Assembly (NCBI RefSeq): GCF_002288635.1
Contig: NZ_NRSW01000001.1
Coordinates: 3,739,852 to 3,803,851 of the forward strand
Source: Mucilaginibacter sp. MD40
Lineage (GTDB): Bacteria > Bacteroidota > Bacteroidia > Sphingobacteriales > Sphingobacteriaceae
DNA: 64,000 bases
Direction of reading: 5' to 3'
The notes beneath the pieces were generated by a model. The model worked only from the letters and a program-made list of their open reading frames with translations. It did not search any database and was not told the origin of the DNA. Below, piece after piece: positions 33,186 through 42,012 of this stretch; position 1 is the stretch's first letter, and each line of letters begins with the position of its first letter. Position numbers and translations under genes: made by a program.

Positions 33186-33896
33186 CTAACGGTTTGGGCC
33201 CGTCTTGTGCTGCTGCCCGGGCTGCCAATTGTTCAGGCAGTCCCTGAGGAAGAGCAAAGCGACCACTTCATCGCGGCTGGTTTTTGGGTTTACCAGCTCC
33301 ATTTCCCCGTCCAGGTAAGTTTCCATCGCCCAGACCGTTTCCGCGTCCCAGTGGTCACACAGGGTTTTCGCGGCCCGGAAGTTCCGGTTTTCGGCGAGTT
33401 TCATAAAGAGATCGCCCGTCAGTAAGGGGCCATAGGTTTCTTCCAGCTCTCCGGCGGTAACGGAACTTGTTGTGCGGAACATGGCGGGGGTTTCCGCCAG
33501 CAGCCGCTTCTTTTCTTCCAGCAGCCTTTCCCAGGAACCATAGTCGTGACCTGCGATATCGGTTATATCTAACCAGACATGATTAAATTCGCCTTCCTTA
33601 TACCAGGCCTCGCCATAGACCATGTTGGCGGGTTCCTCATACCAGTGCACATAGTCGAGCCCGAAGTGTTCCGCCAGCCGGAGCACGCCTTCCAGGTTCG
33701 GCACCCAGCGCGTCTCATAAAAAAGTTTGTTCCCTTCCATGGCGGCATCGAAAAAATAACTGCTGTCCGGCTCTTCCGGCAGGACATCGGGCCGGAAAGC
33801 CTTGCCATATTCCGCCGCTGCAAACAAGGTGCGGAGGCGCAGCAGCCCGGACAGGTCGCCCGAGAATTCTACGGTGTTGGCGCAATAGTTAGCCAT
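33186..33896 (-). CDS. Mosaic paralogue 3 (N-terminal domain only)
   Basis: The 236-residue protein keeps only the N-terminal domain of the family (MANYCANTVEFSGD, AEHFGLDYVHWYEEP) and replaces the C-terminal domain with an unrelated helical region (FMKLAENRNFRAAKTLCDHW). It lies between two-domain and C-domain-only relatives. This may reflect recombination among the tandem copies. Confidence 0.62.
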   Translation of the reverse strand: MANYCANTVEFSGDLSGLLRLRTLFAAAEYGKAFRPDVLPEEPDSSYFFDAAMEGNKLFYETRWVPNLEGVLRLAEHFGLDYVHWYEEPANMVYGEAWYKEGEFNHVWLDITDIAGHDYGSWERLLEEKKRLLAETPAMFRTTSSVTAGELEETYGPLLTGDLFMKLAENRNFRAAKTLCDHWDAETVWAMETYLDGEMELVNPKTSRDEVVALLFLRDCLNNWQPGQQHKTGPNR

Positions 33897-33907
33897 AACA
33901 GCTTTGT

Positions 33908-34624
33908 TTAACGCCCATTTTTACGGCCCGCATGTTGACTTAAACGTTGCTTATTTTCTTCGATAAATCCTTCAAGACCGATACCGGTGATAGGTTTTAA
34001 GCTGGCGGAATGTTTTAACCGTACCGGGTTATGGGCCAGTAGCCCCGCTTCGCCCAGTTCGCATTCACGGGCTAAAGCCACCGGGTCAAGGCCATACTCA
34101 TTAGGGATCTCGGCTATAAGGACATTTTCAGGCATTTCGGTGACCGTTTCATTAAAATCGAAAACGTTATGTTCCGCTGTGTCGTAAAAGAATACGTAAT
34201 TCAGGCCATCGTCCGACATATCCAGGTCGTTAAAGCTGATATGTTTCCAGGGCTCGGCGGTTTCGCGCATTTCACGGAGCCGCCAGTCCACGGTAAAATC
34301 GGTTCCGGCGATATCGATGTGGGGAAGTTCTCCTGATAGCCGGCGCGCCGTTGCTTCATCGCCGAAATAGATACCCCAGTTTTCATCATGGCTACGTAGG
34401 TTGATACTGGTGCGCGAAAGCGCGGAAATGCCTTCGGGATTTAATATGAGTTCAACGGGGATTTTAAAATTATTGCCGTTGATCTCCGCCCAAAAAAAAT
34501 CTTTAGATAAAGAATAGCCTAATGCCTCGTACGAAATGGTATTATCCGGGCGGTTATATTGCTTGAGTTCCTGCTGGTCCGCGTCAATAATGAACGGGCG
34601 GTTATCCATAACTAAAATATGCAT
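33908..34624 (-). CDS. Mosaic paralogue 4 (C-terminal domain only)
   Basis: The 238-residue protein lacks the MAN-type N-terminal domain but keeps the C-terminal one (LPHIDIAGTDFTVDWRLREMR, EIPNEYGLDPVALARECEL). Its own N-terminus (MHILVMDNRPFIIDADQQEL) is unrelated. It lies 11 bp before paralogue 3 and 1 bp after the PH-domain gene, inside one operon. Confidence 0.62.
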   Translation of the reverse strand: MHILVMDNRPFIIDADQQELKQYNRPDNTISYEALGYSLSKDFFWAEINGNNFKIPVELILNPEGISALSRTSINLRSHDENWGIYFGDEATARRLSGELPHIDIAGTDFTVDWRLREMRETAEPWKHISFNDLDMSDDGLNYVFFYDTAEHNVFDFNETVTEMPENVLIAEIPNEYGLDPVALARECELGEAGLLAHNPVRLKHSASLKPITGIGLEGFIEENKQRLSQHAGRKNGR

Positions 34625-34625
34625 A

Positions 34626-35075
34626 TCAGTTTAATTCTACGATCTTGCTGTTCTGGCGGGCACGCTGAACGCGTTCACGAATAATATCCGGCAGGTCGGA
34701 CTTAGGAATGCCCCGTAAAATGGTGACCGGTCCGGTAAGATCGGTAGTCAGCAACGTAAGGCTCATTAATCCAAAAAGTTGCATCAGTAAATTGCGGGTA
34801 ACAATGTAATCCTTGACCCTGTATAACTCAAGGCTGTCCGTCCTGCGCAGAAATATGCCGGTTGAAATGTGCAGTACCTCGGCATCAAAGCTATAAACCG
34901 TCTGCCGGATTTTCCAGTAACGGTATAAACCAATGGCGCTGCAAAATGCACTGATCAAAATAAAAGCAGGTAAAAACCGGCAGGCCATACCGAAAAAGAG
35001 CAGCGCAAGCAGGATTATCGGGATAACCATCAGTAATGCATAGATCGCGGATGGCCTAATGGTGATCGTATTCAT
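34626..35075 (-). CDS. PH-domain membrane protein (bPH2-like)
   Basis: The 149-residue protein has two N-terminal membrane helices (about 12-50) and then a bacterial PH-like domain (QTVYSFDAEVLHISTGIFLRR, LYRVKDYIVTRNLLMQLFG) of the YdbS/YdbT type. It overlaps a related gene upstream by 4 bp; two such proteins may form one complex. The role is unknown, perhaps envelope or membrane organisation during transfer. Confidence 0.72.
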   Translation of the reverse strand: MNTITIRPSAIYALLMVIPIILLALLFFGMACRFLPAFILISAFCSAIGLYRYWKIRQTVYSFDAEVLHISTGIFLRRTDSLELYRVKDYIVTRNLLMQLFGLMSLTLLTTDLTGPVTILRGIPKSDLPDIIRERVQRARQNSKIVELN

Positions 35076-35539
35076 ACGCTTTCAGGCTGGAAATAATTTC
35101 GCCACATTTCCTTATTTGCGGCAATACCTTCCTTTAACTGCTGAAGGACCTGCAGCATGGTATGATTATCTACGCCGATAATACGGATACGATCAGCCGG
35201 GGGCCCTTCAAGGCCGCAGTGGATGTGTGAAACGTGCAGCCAACGTAACGGCCCGTTATAGCGAATGTCGGTACCCTTCAGTTGCCAGATCGCGCGGCTT
35301 TCCACTGTTTTAAAAATTACGCCCTTGCTGACAACCAGCATGTCCTGGGTAAAATAATATTGCACAGCAGTAAGCGTAATCAGCCGCCATATCAAGATGG
35401 CGGAAAGCGCAAGGTAAACCATGTACCATAGTATATTCATTCCCCAGGCCATATAAGCGCTTACGATAGTGAGGATGGTATATGGTGCCAGTTGCAGGAA
35501 AATGTATTTGACCGAATGTTGAAAAGAGATGAGTGTCAT
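35072..35539 (-). CDS. PH-domain-like membrane protein
   Basis: The 155-residue protein has a hydrophobic N-terminal third (two helices around 15-55) and a beta-rich part (YYFTQDMLVVSKGVIFK, SRAIWQLKGTDI) that parallels the bPH2 layout of its neighbour. Both ends overlap other genes by 4 bp. It appears to be a distant duplicate of 34626. Confidence 0.62.
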   Translation of the reverse strand: MTLISFQHSVKYIFLQLAPYTILTIVSAYMAWGMNILWYMVYLALSAILIWRLITLTAVQYYFTQDMLVVSKGVIFKTVESRAIWQLKGTDIRYNGPLRWLHVSHIHCGLEGPPADRIRIIGVDNHTMLQVLQQLKEGIAANKEMWRNYFQPESV

Positions 35540-36111
35540 AAGTTTTGATATTTTATTTGTTCAAAAAAGGTGTTATAGCTCCGTGGCTTAACGGTCCGGA
35601 TTCCGGAGCGGATGCCCAATGTTTTTTCAAATGCGTTCAAGGTCAGCTGCCCTTCGGAAAAGCGGTGCCCGTCAATATGGAATTCTTCGTCACCAGTGTA
35701 CCGGATAGCGATTTTTTTAGTGCGAAGTGCAGCGGATACCTTGACGTCTGTAAGCCGTCCCAGGATGTCCTTACCAAATAATAAGGTGGTTTTACCCGTG
35801 ATCGAGGGTATATTTTCCCAATGGTTGCCAACTGCTATGAATTGCAGGAGGTCGAGATCCGGAAAGGAATGGGCCGAAAAACTTAAAAAAGAGATGGCTT
35901 CCATTGCTGAAAAACTGATAAAAACCAACGGGCCACAGCCGGCAGTCCAGGGATTGACAGCCGTTGGTAAGCGGTGTAAGTTTGGGGCGACATGCTCAAA
36001 TTCGTCACCGAAAGGAAAAGCGATACTTCCATCGGCCAGTACCCGGTAGTAGGGTTCAAAAAAAAGCCGGACGTTCCGGGGAACGCCCAGCTTATTTAAC
36101 AGCATAGCCAT
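35536..36111 (-). CDS. Hypothetical protein
   Basis: This 191-residue soluble protein is not recognised. The middle (PLVFISFSAMEAISFLSFSAH) is hydrophobic and helix-strand like, reminiscent of a Rossmann-type core; TGKTTLLFGKDILG looks like, but does not match, a P-loop. It overlaps 35539 by 4 bp and abuts 36112. Confidence 0.55.
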   Translation of the reverse strand: MAMLLNKLGVPRNVRLFFEPYYRVLADGSIAFPFGDEFEHVAPNLHRLPTAVNPWTAGCGPLVFISFSAMEAISFLSFSAHSFPDLDLLQFIAVGNHWENIPSITGKTTLLFGKDILGRLTDVKVSAALRTKKIAIRYTGDEEFHIDGHRFSEGQLTLNAFEKTLGIRSGIRTVKPRSYNTFFEQIKYQNL

Positions 36112-36903
36112 TTAGCGCGAACGGCGGCTATTTGTCCGTGTTTTATCGTCGCCGCTCAGGTCAAGCACAGGCGCAGGTTCTTTTTCCTGCTGCTGTTTCA
36201 TTTTTTGAAGCGTATCCTTATAATCCTGGCTTAATTCCGATGAAGCTGCATCATGTTTTTGACCGATGAAGGCCTTAATTCCGTGGAATAACAGGTAGGA
36301 AATGCCACCGTCAAAGACAATTGAAGCGATCAAAGCGAGGCGGTTGGCCCGAATTCCGTTGCGGTTCGTTGCGGTATACTGCACTTTAGTACCGTCAGCG
36401 ACTTCGACTTCTTTACCACGCTTAAATTTGGCTTTCTGTTCAGGCGTAAGGGGCTGACCATTGATCTCGTCGGGCGCCTCCAATTTTTCCTCGTCAGTTT
36501 CCAGAAACTGATTGGTTTCCCGGTCAAACTCCACCAGTACACGTTTTTTCTGCCCTTTACTGTCAACGATGTCCTTTTCAAGACTTATTTCATCGCCGGT
36601 TTCCAATGCCCAGGATTCTTCCTCGGAAAGATATTCAGGCGCTGTGCTGCGCAGATAGGTCGGGTGTATCATCAGTTCGGGTTTGCCGGCAACACCGCTG
36701 ACCAGCGAAATTTTGGCATTCAATGAAGCGATCCTGATCTCCGCATACTCCAAATTTTTTAAGGGTAGCATTTGAGTGCGGCGTCCGGAAAGCAGCGCTT
36801 TAAGGTCCGCTTCTTCCAGCATCACCCTTCCGTCAGATACAAGGCCGATTGCCGCCAGGTCATCCAGCGGCAGTTCGGCTTCGTTAAAAATTTCGGTATT
36901 CAC
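36112..36903 (-). CDS. DUF4099/DUF3945-type ICE protein
   Basis: The 263-residue protein has the N-terminal pattern (LPLDDLAAIGL, ALLSGRRTQMLPL) and middle block (LTPEQKAKFKRGKEVEVADG) typical of the DUF4099 and DUF3945 domains found on Bacteroidetes conjugative elements, then a hydrophobic helix (ASIVFDGGISYLLFHGI) and a charged tail. A diverged paralogue lies at 42013. The domains' function is unknown. It overlaps the ArdC-like gene by 4 bp. Confidence 0.72.
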   Translation of the reverse strand: MNTEIFNEAELPLDDLAAIGLVSDGRVMLEEADLKALLSGRRTQMLPLKNLEYAEIRIASLNAKISLVSGVAGKPELMIHPTYLRSTAPEYLSEEESWALETGDEISLEKDIVDSKGQKKRVLVEFDRETNQFLETDEEKLEAPDEINGQPLTPEQKAKFKRGKEVEVADGTKVQYTATNRNGIRANRLALIASIVFDGGISYLLFHGIKAFIGQKHDAASSELSQDYKDTLQKMKQQQEKEPAPVLDLSGDDKTRTNSRRSR

Positions 36904-38225
36904 CGTTTCCTCCCGCTTTTTTGTTTCTCACCGGCTTCCTCATTCAGGTCCAGCTCTGGAATTTCTTCATATTCCTCACTGAAATCGAGGATGTTGCCCT
37001 CTTCTTCATCCAGACCATTGCTGTCCTGCTGCCGGAAGCTGATCACATTGTCAGCTTCATGTTCCAGTTCGTTCTCATGCTCATACTGGATACTGTTATC
37101 CTGCTCCTCATTCAAACCTTCGGACTGTTCAGGCGCTGCTGTTCTGTTTTGTTCCCGTTGCGTTTTCAGCCCCTCAATTTTGGCATTCAGCAAGGAAGCA
37201 TAGATACCGTCACCTGGGCTGGCCTTAAAGCGGTTTCCGGTGGATTTGTCCATCACCTGCAGGTCCTTCCCCCGCAGTTTGCCCATCACCTCATATTGTT
37301 TCTCATTATAGTCGATCACATCGCCTACAATAAGGATCCGGTCCTGCCTGGCCGCCTGGCGTTGTTCAGGTGAGTTGATCAGGCCATGAAGATAATCCGT
37401 AATGTATTGGGCGTTGTTGGCGGCCTTCTCCAACTCGTCCGGCATGTCCACGGCGGCCTGATAAACATCTTCCAGGTTGATCTGGGGTGCCAGTTGGGAA
37501 TAGACGCCAATTTCATTTCCGATAAAGAGTGCTGCAAGGGCTGGTTTGGCTTGTTCCGCTGCGGAAATATCCATTGGGTCAAACAGTTCTTTATCCTGGC
37601 CTGCAAATTTCACGACCTCGTATAATAAGGCAGCCTGGTATTCCTGTGGCGTTCCGAAGCTGTCCGGCTCCGGCATATAAATGATGCGGTCCGCCGCATC
37701 ATAGCCCGGCTCGCCAATGGTTGACTCTACCTTGGCATTGCTTAGCTCTACCAGCTTGCCCAGTTGTTCCATCGGGTCAGGCCTTGATGATGCCCTGCGT
37801 TCTTCATATTCCTTTAATGGAGGAATACCTTCGATCTGCGTGGCATTAAATACATAGGCGTCCGTTTCAACCGGGTTCGCCAGTTTGATCAGTTCCGTTT
37901 TGGGGTTACGGCGGCTGTTGAGCTGCGGTTTGCCCTGCTCATCCAGAAGTTGCACACGGTCGGTCGTTTTCAGGAAGCTTATAAGCGTTCCTTTGGAACC
38001 GGTCTGTACTTTCCAGCCGTTCTTGTTCGATGCCTGTTTAAGTGTCATCCAGCGCGGGTCGCGCGGTCCCTGCATGGCAAGCCATAAGGCATTCATGCCG
38101 CGATAGGCCTTGCCGGTTGTCGGGTTCACCGGCATGGCAAAGCCGGGAAGATCAAATGGGCTCTGCCTGTCGTTCATTTTTTCGACCAGGCGTGCCGCAA
38201 TCTGTTGATTTGATTGTTGACTCAT
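36900..38225 (-). CDS. ArdC-like protein with a degenerate zincin site
   Basis: This 441-residue protein starts at MSQQSNQQIAARLV (ATG 38225); the frame extends to 38282 but would overlap the methyltransferase much further. NPTTGKAYRGMN (34-45), RWMTLKQAS and WKVQTGSKGT are the ssDNA-binding N-domain of ArdC, an anti-restriction protein that protects entering DNA. In the following metallopeptidase-like domain the expected HExxH reads YEVVK (202-206), so zinc hydrolase activity is probably lost. The C-terminal 90 residues are acidic and Glu/Asn-rich. It overlaps both neighbours by 4 bp. Confidence 0.82.
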   Translation of the reverse strand: MSQQSNQQIAARLVEKMNDRQSPFDLPGFAMPVNPTTGKAYRGMNALWLAMQGPRDPRWMTLKQASNKNGWKVQTGSKGTLISFLKTTDRVQLLDEQGKPQLNSRRNPKTELIKLANPVETDAYVFNATQIEGIPPLKEYEERRASSRPDPMEQLGKLVELSNAKVESTIGEPGYDAADRIIYMPEPDSFGTPQEYQAALLYEVVKFAGQDKELFDPMDISAAEQAKPALAALFIGNEIGVYSQLAPQINLEDVYQAAVDMPDELEKAANNAQYITDYLHGLINSPEQRQAARQDRILIVGDVIDYNEKQYEVMGKLRGKDLQVMDKSTGNRFKASPGDGIYASLLNAKIEGLKTQREQNRTAAPEQSEGLNEEQDNSIQYEHENELEHEADNVISFRQQDSNGLDEEEGNILDFSEEYEEIPELDLNEEAGEKQKSGRKR

Positions 38226-39055
38226 AAAATTTGTGTTAATTGTTTGTAAATGGATTGTTCCTGCGCAAATCTTGCGCGGCAATAACTGATCAGGTCTAAA
38301 GGCTGATCTTTCAGGTAATAGATATGCTGATTTTGTTCAATGGCGATAAATTGCCTGCCTTCCCGTATGGCAGCTACCGGGAATGTTCCGCTGCCGCAGG
38401 CATTATCCAATACAATGGCACCGGGTTTTGAGTACGTTCGGATCAGGTATTGGCCGAGCGCAACGGGCTTCTGCGAAGGATGAACTGTTTTGCCTTCACA
38501 TTCCGCTGTTTTGAAATAAACCCAGTCTGTATCGGTATCCTCAAAAAATAAAACATCGGTGGGATGCCGCAGCCCGTCGCTTTTGGAGTGTGTCGGCTTA
38601 TAATGACCATAACAACCTGTCAGATTGGGTTTGCGGAAACCCCGGTCATAAGGTTGGCCTGCTACCATTTGTGGATAGTAGTCCGGTTGCTTTTTATAAA
38701 AAATGCAAATATCCTCATGCTTTTTGAGCGGCTGCCGGTTAGCTTGCAAAAAATTGGGGGTCTTGGATTTAATCCATACCAGTTTGTAGCGGTACCATTC
38801 GGGATTGCTCAGGATCAGCCTGGCTGTAAAAAGGCCGTGTGCCGTCAGGATGACAACCCCGTTTATTTTACTGATACGTTTATACTGTTCCCATAAACGC
38901 GAAAAATCTATGACGGTATCCCAGGGATTTTGCGTGGTGCCATAAGGCAGGTCGCTCAATACTAAATCGATACAGGCATCCGGCATTTGTGCCATAATTT
39001 CCAGGCAGTCCCCTTCGGTTACCTTTCCCAAAAAGTCGTTAAGGCTTTTCATCAT
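38222..39055 (-). CDS. DNA methyltransferase (beta-class N6-A/N4-C type)
   Basis: The 277-residue enzyme has motif IV DLPYG (35-39) before motif I DNACGSGTF (217-225), the order of beta-class amino-methyltransferases. VHPSQKPVAL is another family mark. It transfers a methyl group from SAM to adenine N6 or cytosine N4. No restriction endonuclease is adjacent, so it acts as an orphan, probably protecting the element's DNA in new hosts. The specificity cannot be read from sequence. It overlaps ArdC by 4 bp. Confidence 0.88.
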   Translation of the reverse strand: MMKSLNDFLGKVTEGDCLEIMAQMPDACIDLVLSDLPYGTTQNPWDTVIDFSRLWEQYKRISKINGVVILTAHGLFTARLILSNPEWYRYKLVWIKSKTPNFLQANRQPLKKHEDICIFYKKQPDYYPQMVAGQPYDRGFRKPNLTGCYGHYKPTHSKSDGLRHPTDVLFFEDTDTDWVYFKTAECEGKTVHPSQKPVALGQYLIRTYSKPGAIVLDNACGSGTFPVAAIREGRQFIAIEQNQHIYYLKDQPLDLISYCRARFAQEQSIYKQLTQIL

Positions 39056-39497
39056 CGGTAAGCCGGTAGAGGGTATGGTAAAGAAACTTTAACGGATTAA
39101 GCCATTGGTTTTCATACGTAAGGGCGAAATGCAAATGCTCGCCGGTTACGGCGCCCGTCGAACCGGTAACGGCGATCGGCTCCCCGGCTGCCACCGTGTC
39201 GCCCGGTATAACGAGCCATTGGGATAAATGACCGTAAATACTGCGCAGGGAATTGCCATGATCTATGGTCACGGACAGACCGAGCTTAGGGTTATACCGG
39301 CAGCTTTGTACAACGCCGTCCAGAATGGAAAAGACAGTGTCACGGTGAGCAGCAAGATCGATGCCTGTATGCAGCTTTAACCTGTGGTAAATGGGATGCA
39401 GCCGGTAACCAAAGCCGGAAGTCAGGCGTATTTGTCGTAAAGGAAGGCTGCACATGAGCATAATTCCCCAGAGTCTAACGGCCATAACTTTTTGCAT
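39039..39497 (-). CDS. M23 family peptidase
   Basis: The 152-residue protein has the LytM fold motifs SGFGYRLHP (27-35), HTGIDL (43-48, zinc ligands His43 and Asp47) and HLHF (121-124). It is predicted to cut peptidoglycan cross-bridges during assembly of the transfer apparatus. The short hydrophobic N-terminus may be a signal peptide. It overlaps both neighbours (17 and 23 bp). Confidence 0.85.
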   Translation of the reverse strand: MQKVMAVRLWGIMLMCSLPLRQIRLTSGFGYRLHPIYHRLKLHTGIDLAAHRDTVFSILDGVVQSCRYNPKLGLSVTIDHGNSLRSIYGHLSQWLVIPGDTVAAGEPIAVTGSTGAVTGEHLHFALTYENQWLNPLKFLYHTLYRLTDDEKP

Positions 39498-39918
39498 TCG
39501 TTTGTTCCTGTTCCACAGCGTTTCCGATATCCAGGCCCAATTTGCTTTGTAAGGTTTCCATTGCCTTATTTAGAATACCGGGGTTTTCAACAGCAAGTTG
39601 CATGGCTTCCCTGGCACCTTTGCTGGTCCCGTTTTCGAGGAGGTTGCCTATACGGTACAGGGCCTTTAGGTCAGGAATCGCAATATCTTTCGTATTGGTC
39701 ATCATCTCCTTGTAGATATCGTTAGGCTTTTTAAAAACCAATAAGGCATCACTGCCATAAAGTGCGCGCTCATTCTTGCCAAAGGTGACATAGATATCAT
39801 CCTTTTCGGGTTCCGCAAATATGATCATGGCCATTTGACCCTGTTTGTTAACCGGGTCTTCAGGCAGTTCAGGATGGACCAGTACGAGGGTACCGGTCAG
39901 GTCATCAGTTTGATTCAT
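39475..39918 (-). CDS. Hypothetical protein between coupling protein and M23 peptidase
   Basis: The 147-residue soluble protein has a beta-rich N-terminal half (TGTLVLVHPEL, QMAMIIFAEPEKDDIYVTFG) and a helical C-terminal half. The gene overlaps mobC by 4 bp and the peptidase by 23 bp. It may regulate or support the coupling protein, but no evidence shows this directly. No family is recognised. Confidence 0.6.
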   Translation of the reverse strand: MNQTDDLTGTLVLVHPELPEDPVNKQGQMAMIIFAEPEKDDIYVTFGKNERALYGSDALLVFKKPNDIYKEMMTNTKDIAIPDLKALYRIGNLLENGTSKGAREAMQLAVENPGILNKAMETLQSKLGLDIGNAVEQEQTNAKSYGR

Positions 39919-41933
39919 TTTCTGTTATTTTTTAATTGCTCTTTCATGGTAGCTTTTGGCGTATTAACTTTTGGCGGCTGATGTTTCTGGATGATCTGGG
40001 CGATCTCGCGGTTGATCCGTTTAAAGTTTTCTGTCAGTACGGTTTCTCTGTTTGCCCCGAAATCATAGTAGACGGGGAGCGGCCTGTAGCCCGCTTCTTC
40101 TTTCTTGAGTTCGTCCAGGTCGAGATTCACACGGCAATTAATCGATGAGGTTTCGTAATCCCCGGTGTATTGTTCTTTGACATCAGCCGCGATCACGCCA
40201 ACGAGTTCGCCGGCGTTCAGCGTAGCTATTTTGCCGGCGGGCACCAACGTTTCCAGCTTTTCATTCAGCGATGTCGATGTCTTGTTGCGGTCAATAGAAA
40301 GCCCTTCGCTGATCTGTTTATTTCGGCCCAACAATTTTTCCAGCCAGTCCAGGGTTTCCTTGCTGCGCACAGACCCGGATAATACATTGCCTGTCACAGA
40401 AGTGATGGTCGCAGCGGTTTCTTTACCGTATTGTTGCTGAAACTGAGGAAGTTCCTGCAAACCCATCAGGACGGCGACCTTATTGGAGCGGGCTGTGGCG
40501 ATAAGATTTTCGATTTTATGCACAAACAGCGTTGGTAATTCATCGATGATCAGTGCCGAAGGCTTATTTCCCTTGCTGTTGATCAGCTTGGTCAGCCGGT
40601 TGATGATGACTGAATAGCAGGCGGAATTGATATTTTGCGTTGCCGGGTCGTTGGCCAGAACCAGCATCGCAGGATGTGCCTTATCTGATATTTTCAGATC
40701 AAAGTCGTCCCCGGAAAATACCCAATACGTCTCCTTGGTGGCGAGCCGTGATAAAAAGATCTTCAATGTACCGACCTGACCTTCTAACTGGTCAAATGCC
40801 TTGTTTTTAAAGGCTGAAACGAAAGGCGATAGCAGCGAGGCCAGTTCTGCCTGTTTGAACAGCGTTTGAAATATTTCCTCATAGCTGCGGTTTAGCAGGG
40901 CTAACACGTGCGGAAAGGAAGAATATTTCCCCTCTTCATACCGGCTCATGAAATAGATACAGGCAGACAAAAAGTTAATGGCGGACTGGGTAAAAAACTG
41001 GTCTGAACCGCCCGATTTGTCGCCTTTTTTCATGGCTTCCACCAATGCCTCAGCCGTTTCACCTGCATCAGCCAGCGTTCGGATATAGTCCTTTTTCCAG
41101 GGATTGATGCGCCGGCTTTTTTCCACCTCGTTGAGGTTCACTACATGGAAGTCATAGCCTTTCAGTTTGCCTTGCTGTTTGGCAAGCAGGTAGTGATAAT
41201 AGGCGATCTGCCCGAGATCAGGGAATTTGAAATCGTATAACGCCAGGCAGAAACCCTTGGCGGTCAGTTGCCGGATAAATGGATTGACGATCGAAAAACT
41301 CTTGCCGGAACCTGGCGTACCGATCAGAAGCGTCGCCCTGAAAGGGTTGGTCAGGTTGATCCAGCCGCGCCGGACTTTACGCTTGTAATAGAACAGCATG
41401 GGAATGTTCACCGAATAATCCGTTGCTTCCAGTTTTTCCGGCTGCTGGAAACTTTCGCCTTCTACGTTCCAGACATCTTTGCCTAAGCCGGAGCGTATCA
41501 GCTTGGAAATATTGTCCATGGCGATACTGGTCAGTAAAGCGCCACCGGCCGACAGGATCATATAGATCAAATCCCACCAACTTGTATAGGCAAATACTAA
41601 TGGCCCGTCCCGCCCGTAACAAAAAAGGCTGCCGAAAAATAACAGCAGCCCCAACACGAGCGGGTAAACGATATGTTTTTTGGGTTCGAGATCGACTTCC
41701 TTTTTGGCAACCGTACCGATACTGACCAAACAGATGAGGGCTAAGGTGGCCAGTTTGCTGTAAACCAGGTTTTGGTAAAATGGAAGCAGGCTGATCCGGT
41801 ACAGCGCATGGTGAAAAATTCCCCATATCGGCGCCCGGATGTAAATAAAAATGGCCGCTTCAAGGGCGACCATCACATAGATCAGACATTGCAGGAAGCC
41901 ATGCAGCTTCTGTTGTTCACGTGTTTCTTCCAT
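39915..41933 (-). CDS. mobC: Conjugative coupling protein (VirD4/TraG family, MobC of Bacteroides ICEs)
   Basis: This 672-residue ATPase links the relaxase-DNA complex to the transfer channel. There are several N-terminal membrane helices (about 15-145). The ATPase domain has Walker A GTPGSGKS (205-212), Walker B-like ALIIDELPT, and conserved SVTGNVLSGSV. LVPAGKIATLNAGE matches coupling-protein relatives. It leads the operon to 34626 and overlaps the next gene by 4 bp. A gap of about 80 bp separates it from the DUF4099 gene upstream. Confidence 0.92.
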   Translation of the reverse strand: MEETREQQKLHGFLQCLIYVMVALEAAIFIYIRAPIWGIFHHALYRISLLPFYQNLVYSKLATLALICLVSIGTVAKKEVDLEPKKHIVYPLVLGLLLFFGSLFCYGRDGPLVFAYTSWWDLIYMILSAGGALLTSIAMDNISKLIRSGLGKDVWNVEGESFQQPEKLEATDYSVNIPMLFYYKRKVRRGWINLTNPFRATLLIGTPGSGKSFSIVNPFIRQLTAKGFCLALYDFKFPDLGQIAYYHYLLAKQQGKLKGYDFHVVNLNEVEKSRRINPWKKDYIRTLADAGETAEALVEAMKKGDKSGGSDQFFTQSAINFLSACIYFMSRYEEGKYSSFPHVLALLNRSYEEIFQTLFKQAELASLLSPFVSAFKNKAFDQLEGQVGTLKIFLSRLATKETYWVFSGDDFDLKISDKAHPAMLVLANDPATQNINSACYSVIINRLTKLINSKGNKPSALIIDELPTLFVHKIENLIATARSNKVAVLMGLQELPQFQQQYGKETAATITSVTGNVLSGSVRSKETLDWLEKLLGRNKQISEGLSIDRNKTSTSLNEKLETLVPAGKIATLNAGELVGVIAADVKEQYTGDYETSSINCRVNLDLDELKKEEAGYRPLPVYYDFGANRETVLTENFKRINREIAQIIQKHQPPKVNTPKATMKEQLKNNRK

Positions 41934-42012
41934 AAGTGATTTGTTTATCGGCTGGAGGGATGGCAGCCGTTCTTTCCTAAATCATTGATCTTAAAGCAGA
42001 CAAGACAGCGTG

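Noticed and set aside
36112-36903. Relaxase or primase role for the DUF4099-type gene
   Set aside because: No HUH, Toprim or zinc motif; only the accessory-domain patterns are seen.
38222-39055. Complete restriction-modification system
   Set aside because: No endonuclease or specificity subunit adjoins the methyltransferase; neighbours are ArdC-like and an M23 peptidase.
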